A stretch of DNA of 39,312 nucleotides from a virus. A model generated the notes under the pieces. The model had not been told where the DNA came from, did no database searches, and saw only the letters and a program-made list of their open reading frames with translations. A program made the position numbers and the translations under genes. How positions within the stretch are numbered: the first letter of the stretch is position 1; the number at the start of each line of letters is the position of its first letter. The stretch spans positions 1 through 39,312 of IMG/VR virus record IMGVR_UViG_3300010354_013078; one strand, written 5' to 3'. Shown one piece after another: positions 31,164 through 39,312 of the stretch.

Positions 31164-32819
31164 ATGCCTGAAGGTTCAGAGATTGAGTTCGATCCAGAGT
31201 TTGGTATATCTTTTATTTCTGAGGATGGTGTTTCTATAACACCTGAAATCAAGAACGAGATTATGGCTCACCCAGAGGTTGCTGCTATTAGACGTTGGGC
31301 TGTTAGTTCGCAAGGGGGTTCTTCTCGTAGAAGAACAATCTTTGATCGTGACAGGTATGTAAATCCTTCAAGTATTTTCGACAAATTCCAGATAGCACAG
31401 CAGGCTGTTGACCGAGATGATGCCGTATCTAACGTTGTAGAGACAACTGAGCAACTTGCTTTCAAGCGTATTGCTATGGAGTGTGAAGATGAGAACGAGC
31501 AGAATATCTGGAATCAGATTATCGATGAAATCGATCTTCCAGAGCGTTTGCGTGAAGGTTGGAGAGAGCTTTTCACTATTTCTCAGTGCTACCCAGCAGT
31601 TCTTTATACTCGAAAGACCTACAAGGTAAAAGGTAAGGGTCGCAAGAAAGAGTATAAGGACCTCATTGTTCCTCAGGGTATAACTTATCTAGATCCTATG
31701 AAGGTTATTCCTGTTGGCAATTTCATGTTTAATCAAGAGCGACTAGTTTATCTCGCTGATAAAACAGAGGCGCAGGAGTTTGATACTCTTGCTGGTTACA
31801 ATACTTCTGATCTGATTGTTAATCAGTTGATCGAAAGAAAGTATGAGCCTTGGAATTCCACCGATCCAGTCATTAGGGAGGCTGGTAGGGATGAGCTTCG
31901 TTATCTCATGGAGTTAACTAATCAGACTTCTATTCAGGATAGAATGTATTTATTGCGTCCTGAAAATGTTTGGCGCATCACATCTACACGCCCGCATTAT
32001 CAGCGTTTTGCTAGCGTTCGCATGGAGTCGGTATTCGAGCTCCTTGATCTAAAGCAGCAGCTCCGAGAGATGGATCGTTCAGCAATTCTTGGCAGCACCA
32101 ATGCAATTATCTTAATTAAGAAGGGTGACAAGGATCATCCTGCTCGACCACAGGAACTTGAGCAGTTAAGTGCACAGGTCCAGACAACTTCCCGTGTTCC
32201 AATCATTGTTGGTGACCATCGTTTGAGCATCGAAATCATTACGCCAAAGACAGACAAGACTCTTGCACCAGAGCGTTATAACGGTATTGATTCACGTATT
32301 ACTGCTAGAATGTATCAGATTCTTTCAACTGGTAACTATGCTGCTGGTACTGCAACTGATGACTCCATGAAACTGCTAAAGGTTATTGCTTCTTCTATGG
32401 AGGCTCGTCGTGACCATATTAGAGATTCTTTCATGAGGAATGTTTTCCGTCCTATGTGGATGAAGAACGATCAGTTACTTACTGAGCCTAAGATGGCGTT
32501 CTATCCACGACGTATTGCTCTTGATTTCGATCCGAACATTGCTAATTACATGCAGCAGCTTCGTGATCGTGGTGATATCTCCCGTGAGACAATTCTTGCA
32601 GAACTTGACATTCTTGAGACTGATGAGGCAATCAAGCGTCAGCGTGAAGCAGAGACTATGGATGAGATTTTCTCGCCAGTGAATGTTCCGTTCTCTTCGC
32701 CAAATCCGATCAATCCAGCAAATCCAGAAGGTAGAACTACTGTCACCCCAAACGGGAGTGGTTCAACTGGCGGAACTAACCCTGAGTCTTTCGTTACACC
32801 AGTTGTTAAGCCTAGTTGA
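31164..32819 (+). CDS. Portal protein
   Basis: The 551-residue protein follows the large terminase and precedes the protease, the standard portal position. It has the expected mixed alpha/beta wing (TISQCYPAVLYTRKTYKV), a long stem helix (ESVFELLDLKQQLREMD), a helix-rich crown (MKLLKVIASSMEARRDHIRDSFMRNVF) and a flexible proline/serine/glycine tail. It would form the dodecameric DNA channel. AAGGGG precedes the ATG. Confidence 0.85.
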   Translation: MPEGSEIEFDPEFGISFISEDGVSITPEIKNEIMAHPEVAAIRRWAVSSQGGSSRRRTIFDRDRYVNPSSIFDKFQIAQQAVDRDDAVSNVVETTEQLAFKRIAMECEDENEQNIWNQIIDEIDLPERLREGWRELFTISQCYPAVLYTRKTYKVKGKGRKKEYKDLIVPQGITYLDPMKVIPVGNFMFNQERLVYLADKTEAQEFDTLAGYNTSDLIVNQLIERKYEPWNSTDPVIREAGRDELRYLMELTNQTSIQDRMYLLRPENVWRITSTRPHYQRFASVRMESVFELLDLKQQLREMDRSAILGSTNAIILIKKGDKDHPARPQELEQLSAQVQTTSRVPIIVGDHRLSIEIITPKTDKTLAPERYNGIDSRITARMYQILSTGNYAAGTATDDSMKLLKVIASSMEARRDHIRDSFMRNVFRPMWMKNDQLLTEPKMAFYPRRIALDFDPNIANYMQQLRDRGDISRETILAELDILETDEAIKRQREAETMDEIFSPVNVPFSSPNPINPANPEGRTTVTPNGSGSTGGTNPESFVTPVVKPS

Positions 32820-32848
32820 TTTATAGTACCAAAGGACGTTCAAGCATT

Positions 32849-33673
32849 ATGACGATTTTAACAGAGAACTCCAACTCATTCTATTTTACATCATCTGCTG
32901 AATTGATCAAGTCAGATCGTGATATGGCAGCACATTGGGCTTCTGGAATAATGAATTCTAATCCAATGTTTAGATATATTATTGGAAAATATGTTGAGGC
33001 TGATAACGCTAATAGCAATGGGCAGTATTGGTCACTTGAGGATCTTCGTGTTTCAAAGCCAAGTATCAACTATTCGCCAATGAATATGGGTCATAGGCAG
33101 AATCATATTGTTGGTGCATACATTGGCTCAGAGATGATCTATCCTCAAGAGCAGGAAATGAATGCCTATATTGAGACTGCTTCTGTTTTCTGGAAGTATT
33201 ATTTCCCAGATGAACTTGGCATGGTTGAGAAGGCTTACGATATGGGCGCTCTTCATCAGTCAATGGAGTGCATTTCTGAGTCAGTTACTTGTGCTGGTCC
33301 AATGGGTTGTGGCGAGACTTTTGATTACGCCGGCCCAATGTCAGAAAATTATTGCGACCATATCAAGAGCCGAGCCTCATATCGTCAGTTGAATAATCCA
33401 ACCTTCTTGGCTGGTGGCCTAATTCTTCCTCCAGATAGACCTGGTTGGAAGAATGCTTCTATCGATGAGGTGGCTTCTGACGAAGAGAAGCAGAGAGTTT
33501 ATGATGAGGTTGCTAGCAGTGTTCCGCATCTTAATCCTGCTGAGTGGGAGTCACTAATGTTCGAAATTCTTAGCCTTACAAACGCTAATGACACTGCTTC
33601 AGAAGTAGATAATTCGCCATCGGCATTTCATCTTGCTGAAAAAACCGTCCTTAATTTTAGGACAATTCTTTAA
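32849..33673 (+). CDS. Prohead (capsid maturation) protease-like protein
   Basis: I use the ATG at 32849, giving 274 residues. The segment FWKYYFPDELGMVEKAYDMGALHQSMECISE has the layout of phage prohead proteases in which a serine in S-M-E-C follows a Gly-x-Leu strand and an upstream histidine (GHRQNHIVG) completes the site. Cysteines C-x4-C-x5-C and a late YCDH form a probable zinc knuckle seen in relatives. The C-terminal part is helical and ends shortly before the scaffold gene. Confidence 0.7.
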   Translation: MTILTENSNSFYFTSSAELIKSDRDMAAHWASGIMNSNPMFRYIIGKYVEADNANSNGQYWSLEDLRVSKPSINYSPMNMGHRQNHIVGAYIGSEMIYPQEQEMNAYIETASVFWKYYFPDELGMVEKAYDMGALHQSMECISESVTCAGPMGCGETFDYAGPMSENYCDHIKSRASYRQLNNPTFLAGGLILPPDRPGWKNASIDEVASDEEKQRVYDEVASSVPHLNPAEWESLMFEILSLTNANDTASEVDNSPSAFHLAEKTVLNFRTIL

Positions 33674-33732
33674 AATTAGTTTAATTTAATTATTGATAGT
33701 CGTTATTGTTTGCAGGCGTGAAAGGCAAGTTT

Positions 33733-34449
33733 ATGATTCTTAAAGATTTTCATGATCTACTCTTAAAAGAGAAGCCGGAAACCGCTGATCACGTTGCTGA
33801 GGATTGTCCCTTTTGCAACGAGGATATTTCAATTAACCATAATGATTACTCCATTGGAGGGGGTGACATGAAGACTTATACCGAAGATGAGTTTACTACT
33901 GCTGTAACTGAGGCTGTTGCCCCTCTTCAGGCCGAGGCTGCCGCTAAGGTCGCTGAACTACAGGCCGAGATTGAGGAACTTCGTACTTCTCAGGCTCGTA
34001 CTGAACTGGAGGGTCAGATTGCCGATCTACAGGCTGATCTTGATAAGGCTGAAATCCGTGTTGCTGCTGCCGAGGCTAAGCATGATGAGCTTGTTGCTTA
34101 TCTTGACGCCGAGGCTGCCGCCGAGGAGCAGGCTGTTCTAGCTCAGGCCCGTCGTGAGGCTCGCCGCGAGGCAGTAAAGACTGCGGCTCCGTTCGCAGAT
34201 GAGTACATTGATGCCAACCTTGATCGCTGGGTAGCGATGGAGGACGAGGCATTTGAGGCAGTTATTGAGGATTGGAAGGCTGTTGCTTCTACCGCTCGTG
34301 CTGAGGAAGACGAGACTGGTGATGCTGAGGCTGAGTCCATTCCTGAGACTGCAATGTCCAATGTCCGCAATGACCACACCGTCAACGGTTCTGTGGCTGC
34401 CGATGTTTTCGGCGCTCGTAACCGTGGCGTTGACGTTCGTTACCTATAA
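33733..34449 (+). CDS. Capsid scaffold-like protein with two possible starts
   Basis: The frame opens at an ATG at 33733 (AAAGG seven bases upstream) and contains a short CPFCNEDISINH zinc-like motif. A second ATG at 33868, after the very strong GGAGGGGGTGAC, would give a 193-residue protein starting KTYTEDEFTTAV. The middle is an alanine/glutamate-rich coiled coil (about 65-160), as in phage scaffold proteins, and the C-terminus ends NHTVNGSVAADVFGARNRG-like, a common scaffold end. Both products may be made. Confidence 0.75.
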   Translation: MILKDFHDLLLKEKPETADHVAEDCPFCNEDISINHNDYSIGGGDMKTYTEDEFTTAVTEAVAPLQAEAAAKVAELQAEIEELRTSQARTELEGQIADLQADLDKAEIRVAAAEAKHDELVAYLDAEAAAEEQAVLAQARREARREAVKTAAPFADEYIDANLDRWVAMEDEAFEAVIEDWKAVASTARAEEDETGDAEAESIPETAMSNVRNDHTVNGSVAADVFGARNRGVDVRYL

Positions 34450-34474
34450 CATTCTTTGAAAGGAGGGTTTAGCA

Positions 34475-35038
34475 ATGTCTTACGGTCGTAATTTTTCTTT
34501 TAGAGTAACTCCTAAGGGCGGCAATCGCGCTGGCCGATACTACCTAGATGGCTCAACCGACCTTCCCATCGGTGCCCCAGTGGTGCTTAGTGGTGAGGCC
34601 GATTCAGCTACTGGTCGTCTTGGTGTAGAGCTTGCAACTGGCGCCCAGGCCAAGCCCGCTCCGGGCACTGGTGGTGTTCTTGTATATGAGCACATCCAGC
34701 ACATTGGTCAGGACCCATATCTCTCAACCTACTCTGACTTCGACACGGTTCCCGCTGGGGAGCCCGTGCAGGTTGTAAATGGCGAGGACGTAAAGGTGGC
34801 ATTCAAGAATACCACTGCTACTTCATTCCTTACCCGTCAGAACTACCCAACCGCTCGCGTGATGGTTGCTGGCCTTGGTGCCACCCCAACTGTCGCTGTT
34901 GGTGACTACCTCACCCCCGGCACTGGCAATGGTACTGCCGGTTACTGGGCTGAGACTGCCACTGCCGCCAATGGTTGGCTTGTCGTAACCGCCGTTAATG
35001 CTTCAACCGGTGAGGTTGAGGCCCGTCTTAACTTCTGA
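34475..35038 (+). CDS. Capsid decoration or stabilisation protein
   Basis: The 187-residue beta-rich protein (RVTPKGGNRAGRYYLDGSTDLPIG-type start, glycine-rich loops) sits between scaffold and major capsid genes, the usual place for a decoration protein. GAAAGGAGGGTT gives a full Shine-Dalgarno match. C-ending codons are far more frequent than in neighbouring genes, as expected for a highly made structural protein. Confidence 0.75.
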   Translation: MSYGRNFSFRVTPKGGNRAGRYYLDGSTDLPIGAPVVLSGEADSATGRLGVELATGAQAKPAPGTGGVLVYEHIQHIGQDPYLSTYSDFDTVPAGEPVQVVNGEDVKVAFKNTTATSFLTRQNYPTARVMVAGLGATPTVAVGDYLTPGTGNGTAGYWAETATAANGWLVVTAVNASTGEVEARLNF

Positions 35039-35052
35039 AAGGAGGGTTAAAA

Positions 35053-36003
35053 ATGTCTAGCTTTAAGCTTTTCGGTAAAGAATCAAATCCAGAACTGGAC
35101 TCCCTTCGTCAGAAGGTTGCTCAGTTAAACGAAGAGGCCCGTGAGAACTTTAGTGATCCACAGTGGCGTCGTGAGCGTGCTCAGGAAATGACTGAGACCA
35201 TTTATGAGGGTTTCGAGCATGAGAATCTTCTTAGTCTTATGGCTGAGGTCGAGAATCTCCCGTTCGATGGTCGTTCTTTCGTAAAGGAAGTTCGTGGTCT
35301 CAAGGCTTTCTGGGTCGCCCGTGGTGGTCATATTGAGGCTTCTACTCTAAACGCTGACGTAATGGAGATTACCCGTGACACGGTTGGTTTCCACGTAACA
35401 GAGTTTGAGGAGAAGTTGGAGACTAACTTCGCTGAGACTGCCGCTACGGTTGCAGATCTTGCCGTTCGTCGTATGGATGCTGCTGTTAACCAGCGTGTGT
35501 TCTCACTCTTCCAGGCTGCAATCCCCTCATCTAGCCCTTACTATGTTTCGGGTACTAGCGTGAGCCTTGCTGCTCTTAACTCTGCTCTTACCGCTGTTCG
35601 TGACGCTTCTCGCACCCGTGAGGTTGTCATTGTTGGTCGTCCCACGATGACCGAGCAGATCATGGATGAGCTTCTTGGTGCTTCATACAACGGTTCAGGC
35701 TTCCTGCCTGCTACCAACGAGGAAATGGTTAGCCGTGGCCTCCTTGGTACCTACCGTGGCGCTAGCATCATCTCTCTCACCAACTACCTTGATGAGAATG
35801 AGGAGCCCTTCATCCCCGGTAACGAGATGTACGTCATCTCAACTGACGCTTCTAAGTTCGCCTTCTGGGGTGGCATGAAGTCGAAGGAGTACATGGAGGA
35901 CGACAACTGGTACTGGCACTACATCGGCAAGAAGGATTTCGGTGGTGTTGTTCACCGCCCAGATCGTGTCCGTCGATTCGTAGACACCAGCATCTCTGCC
36001 TGA
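35053..36003 (+). CDS. Major capsid protein
   Basis: The 316-residue protein lies between scaffold/decoration genes and head completion genes and has a strong ribosome site (GAAAGGAGGG). A helical N-arm (about 1-60) is followed by a globular region with ETNFAETAATVADLAVRRMDAAVNQRVF, a long helix like the HK97-fold spine helix, then a beta P-domain region. It should assemble into the icosahedral shell. The codon usage is strongly C-ending, unlike the rest of the window. Confidence 0.88.
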   Translation: MSSFKLFGKESNPELDSLRQKVAQLNEEARENFSDPQWRRERAQEMTETIYEGFEHENLLSLMAEVENLPFDGRSFVKEVRGLKAFWVARGGHIEASTLNADVMEITRDTVGFHVTEFEEKLETNFAETAATVADLAVRRMDAAVNQRVFSLFQAAIPSSSPYYVSGTSVSLAALNSALTAVRDASRTREVVIVGRPTMTEQIMDELLGASYNGSGFLPATNEEMVSRGLLGTYRGASIISLTNYLDENEEPFIPGNEMYVISTDASKFAFWGGMKSKEYMEDDNWYWHYIGKKDFGGVVHRPDRVRRFVDTSISA

Positions 36004-36028
36004 TCTGTTTACTCTTAGGTTTGGATTT

Positions 36029-36060
36029 GGGAGGGGCTTCGGTCCCTCCCTTTTCCTTTT
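36029..36060 (+). terminator. Strong terminator after the capsid gene
   Basis: GGGAGGG (36029-36035) pairs with CCCTCCC (36044-36050) around a short GCTTCGGT loop, followed by TTTTCCTTTT. It separates the very strongly expressed capsid genes from the tail genes. Confidence 0.93.
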
Positions 36061-36063
36061 TGT

Positions 36064-36092
36064 TTTTATTGGTTTAAAGGTTGTTATATTCT
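36064..36092 (+). promoter_or_regulatory. Possible phage-type promoter for head-tail and tail genes
   Basis: TTTTAT (36064-36069), 17 bases, TATTCT (36087-36092) follows the terminator and precedes the 36134 gene. It keeps the spacing and five of six -35 bases of the phage motif but the -10 box is weaker. Confidence 0.4.
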
Positions 36093-36133
36093 AGGTTGAT
36101 AGATCTAGATTCTAAGGTTTTAGGAGGTTTGTT

Positions 36134-36610
36134 ATGGATAAGGAAACTTGGTCAAACATTGGTAAGGGTGATGTTTTCATCCTGACTTACGATCACAAGG
36201 GCGCTCTTCGTTCTGTTCCGATTAGGGCTGGTCAGTCTCTCACTATTTCTGTTGAGGAGCGTCAGCTAAATCAGGATCGTGCTGCTTCTTCTGATATGGA
36301 TATTTTTAGCAATGGTCGTCTTGCCCCTATGCGTCTAGTTGATAGCGCCGATGATTATGAGGAGATTGCTAGCAATCCTAATCATCTAACTGAGGCTGAC
36401 ATGCTTGAGATCCTTAAGTCTAAGGGTAAGGTTTTCTCTCAGAGACTTGATGAGATTAGCAATGTTATTGCTCTTGAGCGTATGCATGAGCTTGCTAGCG
36501 ATGAGGCTATCAATGTTTCCATGGCACAGTTCAGGGTTCTTGAGTCTCGTCTTGCTGAGGTTCGTGGCGATGTTGCTGAGGTCTCTGAGGTTGAGGTCAT
36601 TAAGCCATAG
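36134..36610 (+). CDS. Protein of unknown function between capsid and connector genes
   Basis: The 158-residue protein begins with a beta region (KGDVFILTYDHKGALRSVPI) and ends in a helical, acidic region (SRLAEVRGDVAEVSEVEVI). TTAGGAGG precedes the ATG. The position suggests a head or head-tail protein, but no motif confirms it. Confidence 0.65.
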   Translation: MDKETWSNIGKGDVFILTYDHKGALRSVPIRAGQSLTISVEERQLNQDRAASSDMDIFSNGRLAPMRLVDSADDYEEIASNPNHLTEADMLEILKSKGKVFSQRLDEISNVIALERMHELASDEAINVSMAQFRVLESRLAEVRGDVAEVSEVEVIKP

Positions 36611-36630
36611 TGCCTAAATTTTCATATAAC

Positions 36631-36657
36631 GTTGACGTTTATCAAGTGTAGGTCAAC
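36631..36657 (+). other. Hairpin next to a ribosome binding site
   Basis: GTTGAC (36631-36636) pairs with GTCAAC (36652-36657) and the stem ends immediately before AGGAGG at 36658-36663. It lies in the 58-base gap before the 36669 gene. It may affect access to the ribosome site or be an RNA-processing site. Confidence 0.4.
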
Positions 36658-36668
36658 AGGAGGTTCTC

Positions 36669-37166
36669 ATGGCGTCAGTGGATTTAAGTGAACTCATTGG
36701 CGATCTTGAGGGTGCCGTTACTGTTCCTGGTGCAACTTCTCCATTTATTGCTGCTTCGGATACTGAGTGGTTAACTCGTCTTCGTAATGCTTTTTGGAGC
36801 GCATATAACGATGGTATTATTTCTGGTTTCGTTTGCGATGAAGATGGCATAGTTTCGCCTGCTTCTGGTGAAGCAACTTTTGGTAGAGATTTGCAGCAGA
36901 TTGTAATCATGTATGCTGCTATCAATATTTATCAGAACCAGATTATGCAGTTGAAGACGTTGTTCAGGGCTAAGGCTGGCGAGGTTGAGTATGAGACTCA
37001 GCAGTCTGCTCAGGTGATTAAGTCTTTGCTTGATTCTCTGTTGGCTCAGAGAGCAACGATTCTTCAGCGTCTTTCTGATGGTGGGTTTACTGACTCTTTC
37101 TATATTGATGCTGTTAGAAGTCGTGACGAATCTTTGCGTGGTAGTCTTATTGATTGGAACGGCTGA
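36669..37166 (+). CDS. Probable head-tail connector protein
   Basis: The 165-residue helical protein has a mid-region helix (LQQIVIMYAAINIYQNQIMQL) and a second coiled helix. This layout and its place after the capsid genes fit an adaptor or head-completion protein. AGGAGG lies five bases upstream. It ends in TGATG overlap with the next gene. Function by position. Confidence 0.6.
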   Translation: MASVDLSELIGDLEGAVTVPGATSPFIAASDTEWLTRLRNAFWSAYNDGIISGFVCDEDGIVSPASGEATFGRDLQQIVIMYAAINIYQNQIMQLKTLFRAKAGEVEYETQQSAQVIKSLLDSLLAQRATILQRLSDGGFTDSFYIDAVRSRDESLRGSLIDWNG

Positions 37167-37621
37167 TGGCTAGGGTTACAGATCCTAACTTTGGTGCTGG
37201 TTTTGATGCTGATCTTTTTAGGTCTGCTATTACTTCTGCTATGGAGATGGGTCTTCCACAGGAAACTTCGGAAAGGGCTACTTTTCGTTGGCATACTTCT
37301 TACACTTATGATGTAGCAGATCCTGAGGGTAATCCTTATGATTTCAATGGGGAACCTGCTACAACTGTTTCTAAGCCAGATGTTCAGGTTCCGGTTGCTG
37401 TTCAGTTCTTTGGTTCTGATGGCAACGGAACTGCTATGGGCGAGTTTGATAATAATAGAACTATTTTGACTATTCTTGATATTCATTATGAGCAGGTCAA
37501 GGATGCAGATCAGGTTCTGCTTGGTGGCAATACTTATGTTATTGATTATGTCGCTCCACCAACTGGCTTGTTTGAGGTAACTGTATATAATTTGTATATT
37601 ATGTCGGTGGATGAGTCATGA
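37166..37621 (+). CDS. Probable head-tail joining or neck protein
   Basis: I use the ATG at 37166, overlapping the previous stop (TGATG). The 151-residue protein is beta-rich (FRWHTSYTYDVADPEGNPYDFNGE-type loops, then TILTILDIHYEQV and DYVAPPTGLFEVTVYNLYI), as in phage head-closure proteins. No specific motif is recognised. It overlaps the next gene by four bases. Confidence 0.55.
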   Translation: MARVTDPNFGAGFDADLFRSAITSAMEMGLPQETSERATFRWHTSYTYDVADPEGNPYDFNGEPATTVSKPDVQVPVAVQFFGSDGNGTAMGEFDNNRTILTILDIHYEQVKDADQVLLGGNTYVIDYVAPPTGLFEVTVYNLYIMSVDES

Positions 37622-38148
37622 GCTATGTTGGCGGTATAAGAACTAGATTGGTTAGGGATAGTTTTCGAAAGATGATCGAAGACTCTTTAACTGAGCTTGG
37701 CTGGTTTGATGCTAATAGGAAGCATATGCCTGTTGTTGTTAAGTCAACTCCTTTTGATCCTTCAGAGGAAATTAAGCCTAACGTTGTTGCTGTTTCTATT
37801 GAAGATTCTATTTCGACTGAACTTGAGATGGGTTCAATGTTGGAAGAGACTCGTCATTTTGCTTATGTAGATATTTTTGCTCAGGACGATCCTATTGGTA
37901 CGCAGTTGTCTGGCGATGTTTATGATATTATTAGAGGCAAGTTTGCTGCTTTGAGAAGTTCAGGTATCGCTGATGGTGGCTTGAGGGTTTATGATCTCAG
38001 CCAGTCAAGCCAGCCTGAAATATTTTATTGCGAGTTTGAGGGTGCTGAGATTTCTAGGAATAGAAACTGGGATCTTAGATACAATAAGTTTTGGTGGACG
38101 ATTGCCGTTGAGATTATGGATAATTACACCGATGATGAGGTAGGATGA
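37618..38148 (+). CDS. Probable tail terminator or tail-completion protein
   Basis: The 176-residue protein has a helix (RDSFRKMIEDSLTELGWF), a beta-rich core and a late aromatic region (YNKFWWTIAVEIMD), resembling small tail-terminator proteins in this position. It overlaps both neighbours by four bases. The call is positional. Confidence 0.55.
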   Translation: MSYVGGIRTRLVRDSFRKMIEDSLTELGWFDANRKHMPVVVKSTPFDPSEEIKPNVVAVSIEDSISTELEMGSMLEETRHFAYVDIFAQDDPIGTQLSGDVYDIIRGKFAALRSSGIADGGLRVYDLSQSSQPEIFYCEFEGAEISRNRNWDLRYNKFWWTIAVEIMDNYTDDEVG

Positions 38149-38501
38149 TGGCTACTATTGAGAATAAGATTAATAGATCTGGGACTTCTTCTCCTCAGAG
38201 TTTTGCACAGGTTTCTGTAACCCTTTCTTGGGACACTGATTCTTCTCCCATTGCTAGAGTGCCTTCTACTGATACTGTTATTTCTGGTGCCAGAACTACC
38301 GCAGCTAATGCTGATGGTGAGTGGTCTCTTGACGATGTTGTTGAGAATGCTTTGATTCAGCCTTCTGGTTCTGTTTATAAGGTTGTTGAGACTTTTACTG
38401 ATGCCACTAAGCAGACTTACTATATTTCGGTTCCGTCTAGTGCAACTCCTTCTTATTGGGTTGGAGATATTCTTGCTGCTAAGCCTGCTTGGGAGTCGTA
38501 A
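38145..38501 (+). CDS. Small tail protein, probably beta-sandwich
   Basis: The 118-residue frame starts with tandem ATGs (38145 or 38148). The sequence (WSLDDVVENALIQPSGSVYKVVETF ... YYISVPSS) reads as a beta-rich domain as seen in baseplate or fibre adaptor proteins. It is followed two bases later by another small tail gene. Confidence 0.55.
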   Translation: MMATIENKINRSGTSSPQSFAQVSVTLSWDTDSSPIARVPSTDTVISGARTTAANADGEWSLDDVVENALIQPSGSVYKVVETFTDATKQTYYISVPSSATPSYWVGDILAAKPAWES

Positions 38502-38503
38502 TT

Positions 38504-38851
38504 ATGACTCCTGTAAAGTATCCGCTTACTTGTAAAAGGGGTACTACTTTTAGAAAAAAGTGGTACCTTTTTGATAGAGATAAAAAGCCTCTAGATTTTA
38601 CTAGCTATACTGCTCGTATGCATATTAAGGTGAATCCTGCTGACGACACTCCTTTGGCAATTCTTACCACAGAAAATGGTGGTATTATTATTGCTGAGAA
38701 TTATATTGAGTTATTTATTTCTGATTCCGATACCTCTGAGTTCGATCCAGCTTCTTACAAGTATGATATTGAAATTATAGCTGGTTCTAACGGGTATGTT
38801 GATTGTCCATTCTTTGGATCTTTTAAAGTCACAGATGAAGTAACGAGGTAA
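38504..38851 (+). CDS. Small baseplate or fibre-associated beta protein
   Basis: The ATG at 38504 has GGGAG eight bases upstream and is preferred over a GTG at 38489. The 115-residue protein has the recurrent phage pattern [17 protein letters not shown], then [14 protein letters not shown] and late DYDIEI-type strands, found in small phage proteins next to tail fibres. It directly precedes the collagen-like gene. Confidence 0.65.
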   Translation: MTPVKYPLTCKRGTTFRKKWYLFDRDKKPLDFTSYTARMHIKVNPADDTPLAILTTENGGIIIAENYIELFISDSDTSEFDPASYKYDIEIIAGSNGYVDCPFFGSFKVTDEVTR

Positions 38852-38853
38852 AA

Positions 38854-39312
38854 ATGGCATCCTTTCAAGAGGAAGATGAAACAATTATTATAGTTGATTC
38901 TGAGGATGCCACTTATATCGAAGTGATCGAAGAGGTAACTCCTTCGATTATCGTTGACGGCATTCAGGGACCGCAGGGTGTTCAGGGTTCAACAGGTCCT
39001 AGCGGCCCTATGGGGCCTACTGGTAGCGTTGGTGCTACTGGAGCAACTGGTAGTCAGGGTGCTACTGGATCTGGTTCTACGGGCGCTACAGGCCCACAGG
39101 GAGCTACCGGTGCTACCGGACCTATTGGTGCTACTGGTGCTGGTTTTACAGGTGCGACTGGACCACAGGGCGCTACAGGTATAACTGGTGGTGTTGGGGC
39201 TACAGGATCTATTGGTCATACTGGTCCTCAAGGGGAAACTGGTTCTCAAGGGCCTACTGGATCTGCTGGTGCTGATGCCATTTGGAATTTTGTTGGTGAA
39301 TATAATATTGGC
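38854..39312 (+). CDS. Collagen-like tail protein (3' end outside window)
   Basis: The gene starts at ATG 38854 with GAGG upstream and runs off the right edge after 153 codons. An acidic N-terminal head (about 1-38) leads to Gly-X-Y repeats of about 35 triplets rich in GAT, GPQ and GPT, forming a collagen-like triple helix. It then enters a [10 protein letters not shown] segment typical of a following carbohydrate-binding domain. It probably forms a tail fibre or appendage that reaches the host surface. Many repeat threonines are candidate O-glycosylation sites. Confidence 0.88.
   Translation, partial: MASFQEEDETIIIVDSEDATYIEVIEEVTPSIIVDGIQGPQGVQGSTGPSGPMGPTGSVGATGATGSQGATGSGSTGATGPQGATGATGPIGATGAGFTGATGPQGATGITGGVGATGSIGHTGPQGETGSQGPTGSAGADAIWNFVGEYNIG

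Noticed and set aside
38946-39270. A CRISPR-like or tandem DNA repeat
   Set aside because: The repetition is at the level of Gly-X-Y codons in one open frame with variable DNA; there are no constant repeats with unique spacers.
1-39312. Prophage or integration features (integrase, excisionase, repressor, att sites)
   Set aside because: None were found on either strand in this window.

Overview
This window is about 39 kb of an AT-rich, tightly packed tailed double-stranded DNA phage genome. It holds a large terminase, portal, prohead protease, scaffold, major capsid protein, head-tail connectors and a collagen-like tail protein, together with an endolysin and a holin-like protein. A WhiG/FliA-type sigma factor, a Lactobacillus-type class II ribonucleotide reductase, ThyX, leaderless genes and an actinophage-style gene repertoire suggest an actinobacterial host. 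The low G+C suggests an AT-rich actinobacterium, for example a freshwater lineage; that is inference only. No integrase, repressor or attachment site is seen, so a lytic lifestyle is likely. Both window edges cut genes.

Layout. (1) 1-2270: DNA modification, with a Mom-like acyltransferase (partial) and a ParB-like protein facing a C5-cytosine methyltransferase. (2) 2360-3303: a minus-strand unit with tRNA-Tyr, a tiny membrane protein, tRNA-Asn and a small sigma-like protein. (3) 3357-9112: PIN-PhoH ATPase, a two-Tudor virion-type protein, small membrane and acidic proteins, the endolysin and a probable tail or appendage protein, ending at a bidirectional terminator. (4) 9170-11562, minus: ThyX, dCMP deaminase, four small overlapping genes and a second ParB-like protein. 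(5) 11603-12789, plus: small zinc-ribbon proteins and a DUF192-like protein. (6) 12809-14541, minus: a metallophosphoesterase and an acidic partner. (7) 14542-15144: a 600-base gap without a convincing gene, holding a G+C-rich, stem-rich stretch that looks like a structured noncoding RNA. (8) 15145-18946: sigma factor, class II RNR, winged-helix protein, holin-like protein, and a one-gene unit for a very acidic protein under a near-consensus host promoter. (9) 19027-27789: one operon of overlapping genes, with a RuvC-like nuclease followed by a glycan island (six GT-A glycosyltransferases, a GT11-type fucosyltransferase, two FkbM methyltransferases, a third methyltransferase and a GDP-mannose-epimerase-like enzyme). 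(10) 27834-39312: late genes for packaging, capsid and tail.

Regulation. Three sites share the exact arrangement GTTTAT-N17-TAWGAT: before the sigma gene (15110-15138), before the RuvC/glycan operon (18992-19020) and before the packaging operon (27757-27785). At the first two, the start codon sits six bases after the -10 box, which predicts leaderless mRNAs. A different, host-like TTGACA-N17-TAACGT promoter at 18573-18601 also predicts a leaderless mRNA. The phage therefore seems to have its own promoter class, plausibly read by one of its two sigma-like proteins.

The most unusual items are the candidate large noncoding RNA, the phage promoter family with leaderless starts, and the glycan island, which may decorate the threonine-rich collagen-like tail protein. 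All functional calls come from reading motifs by eye; no database search was run.
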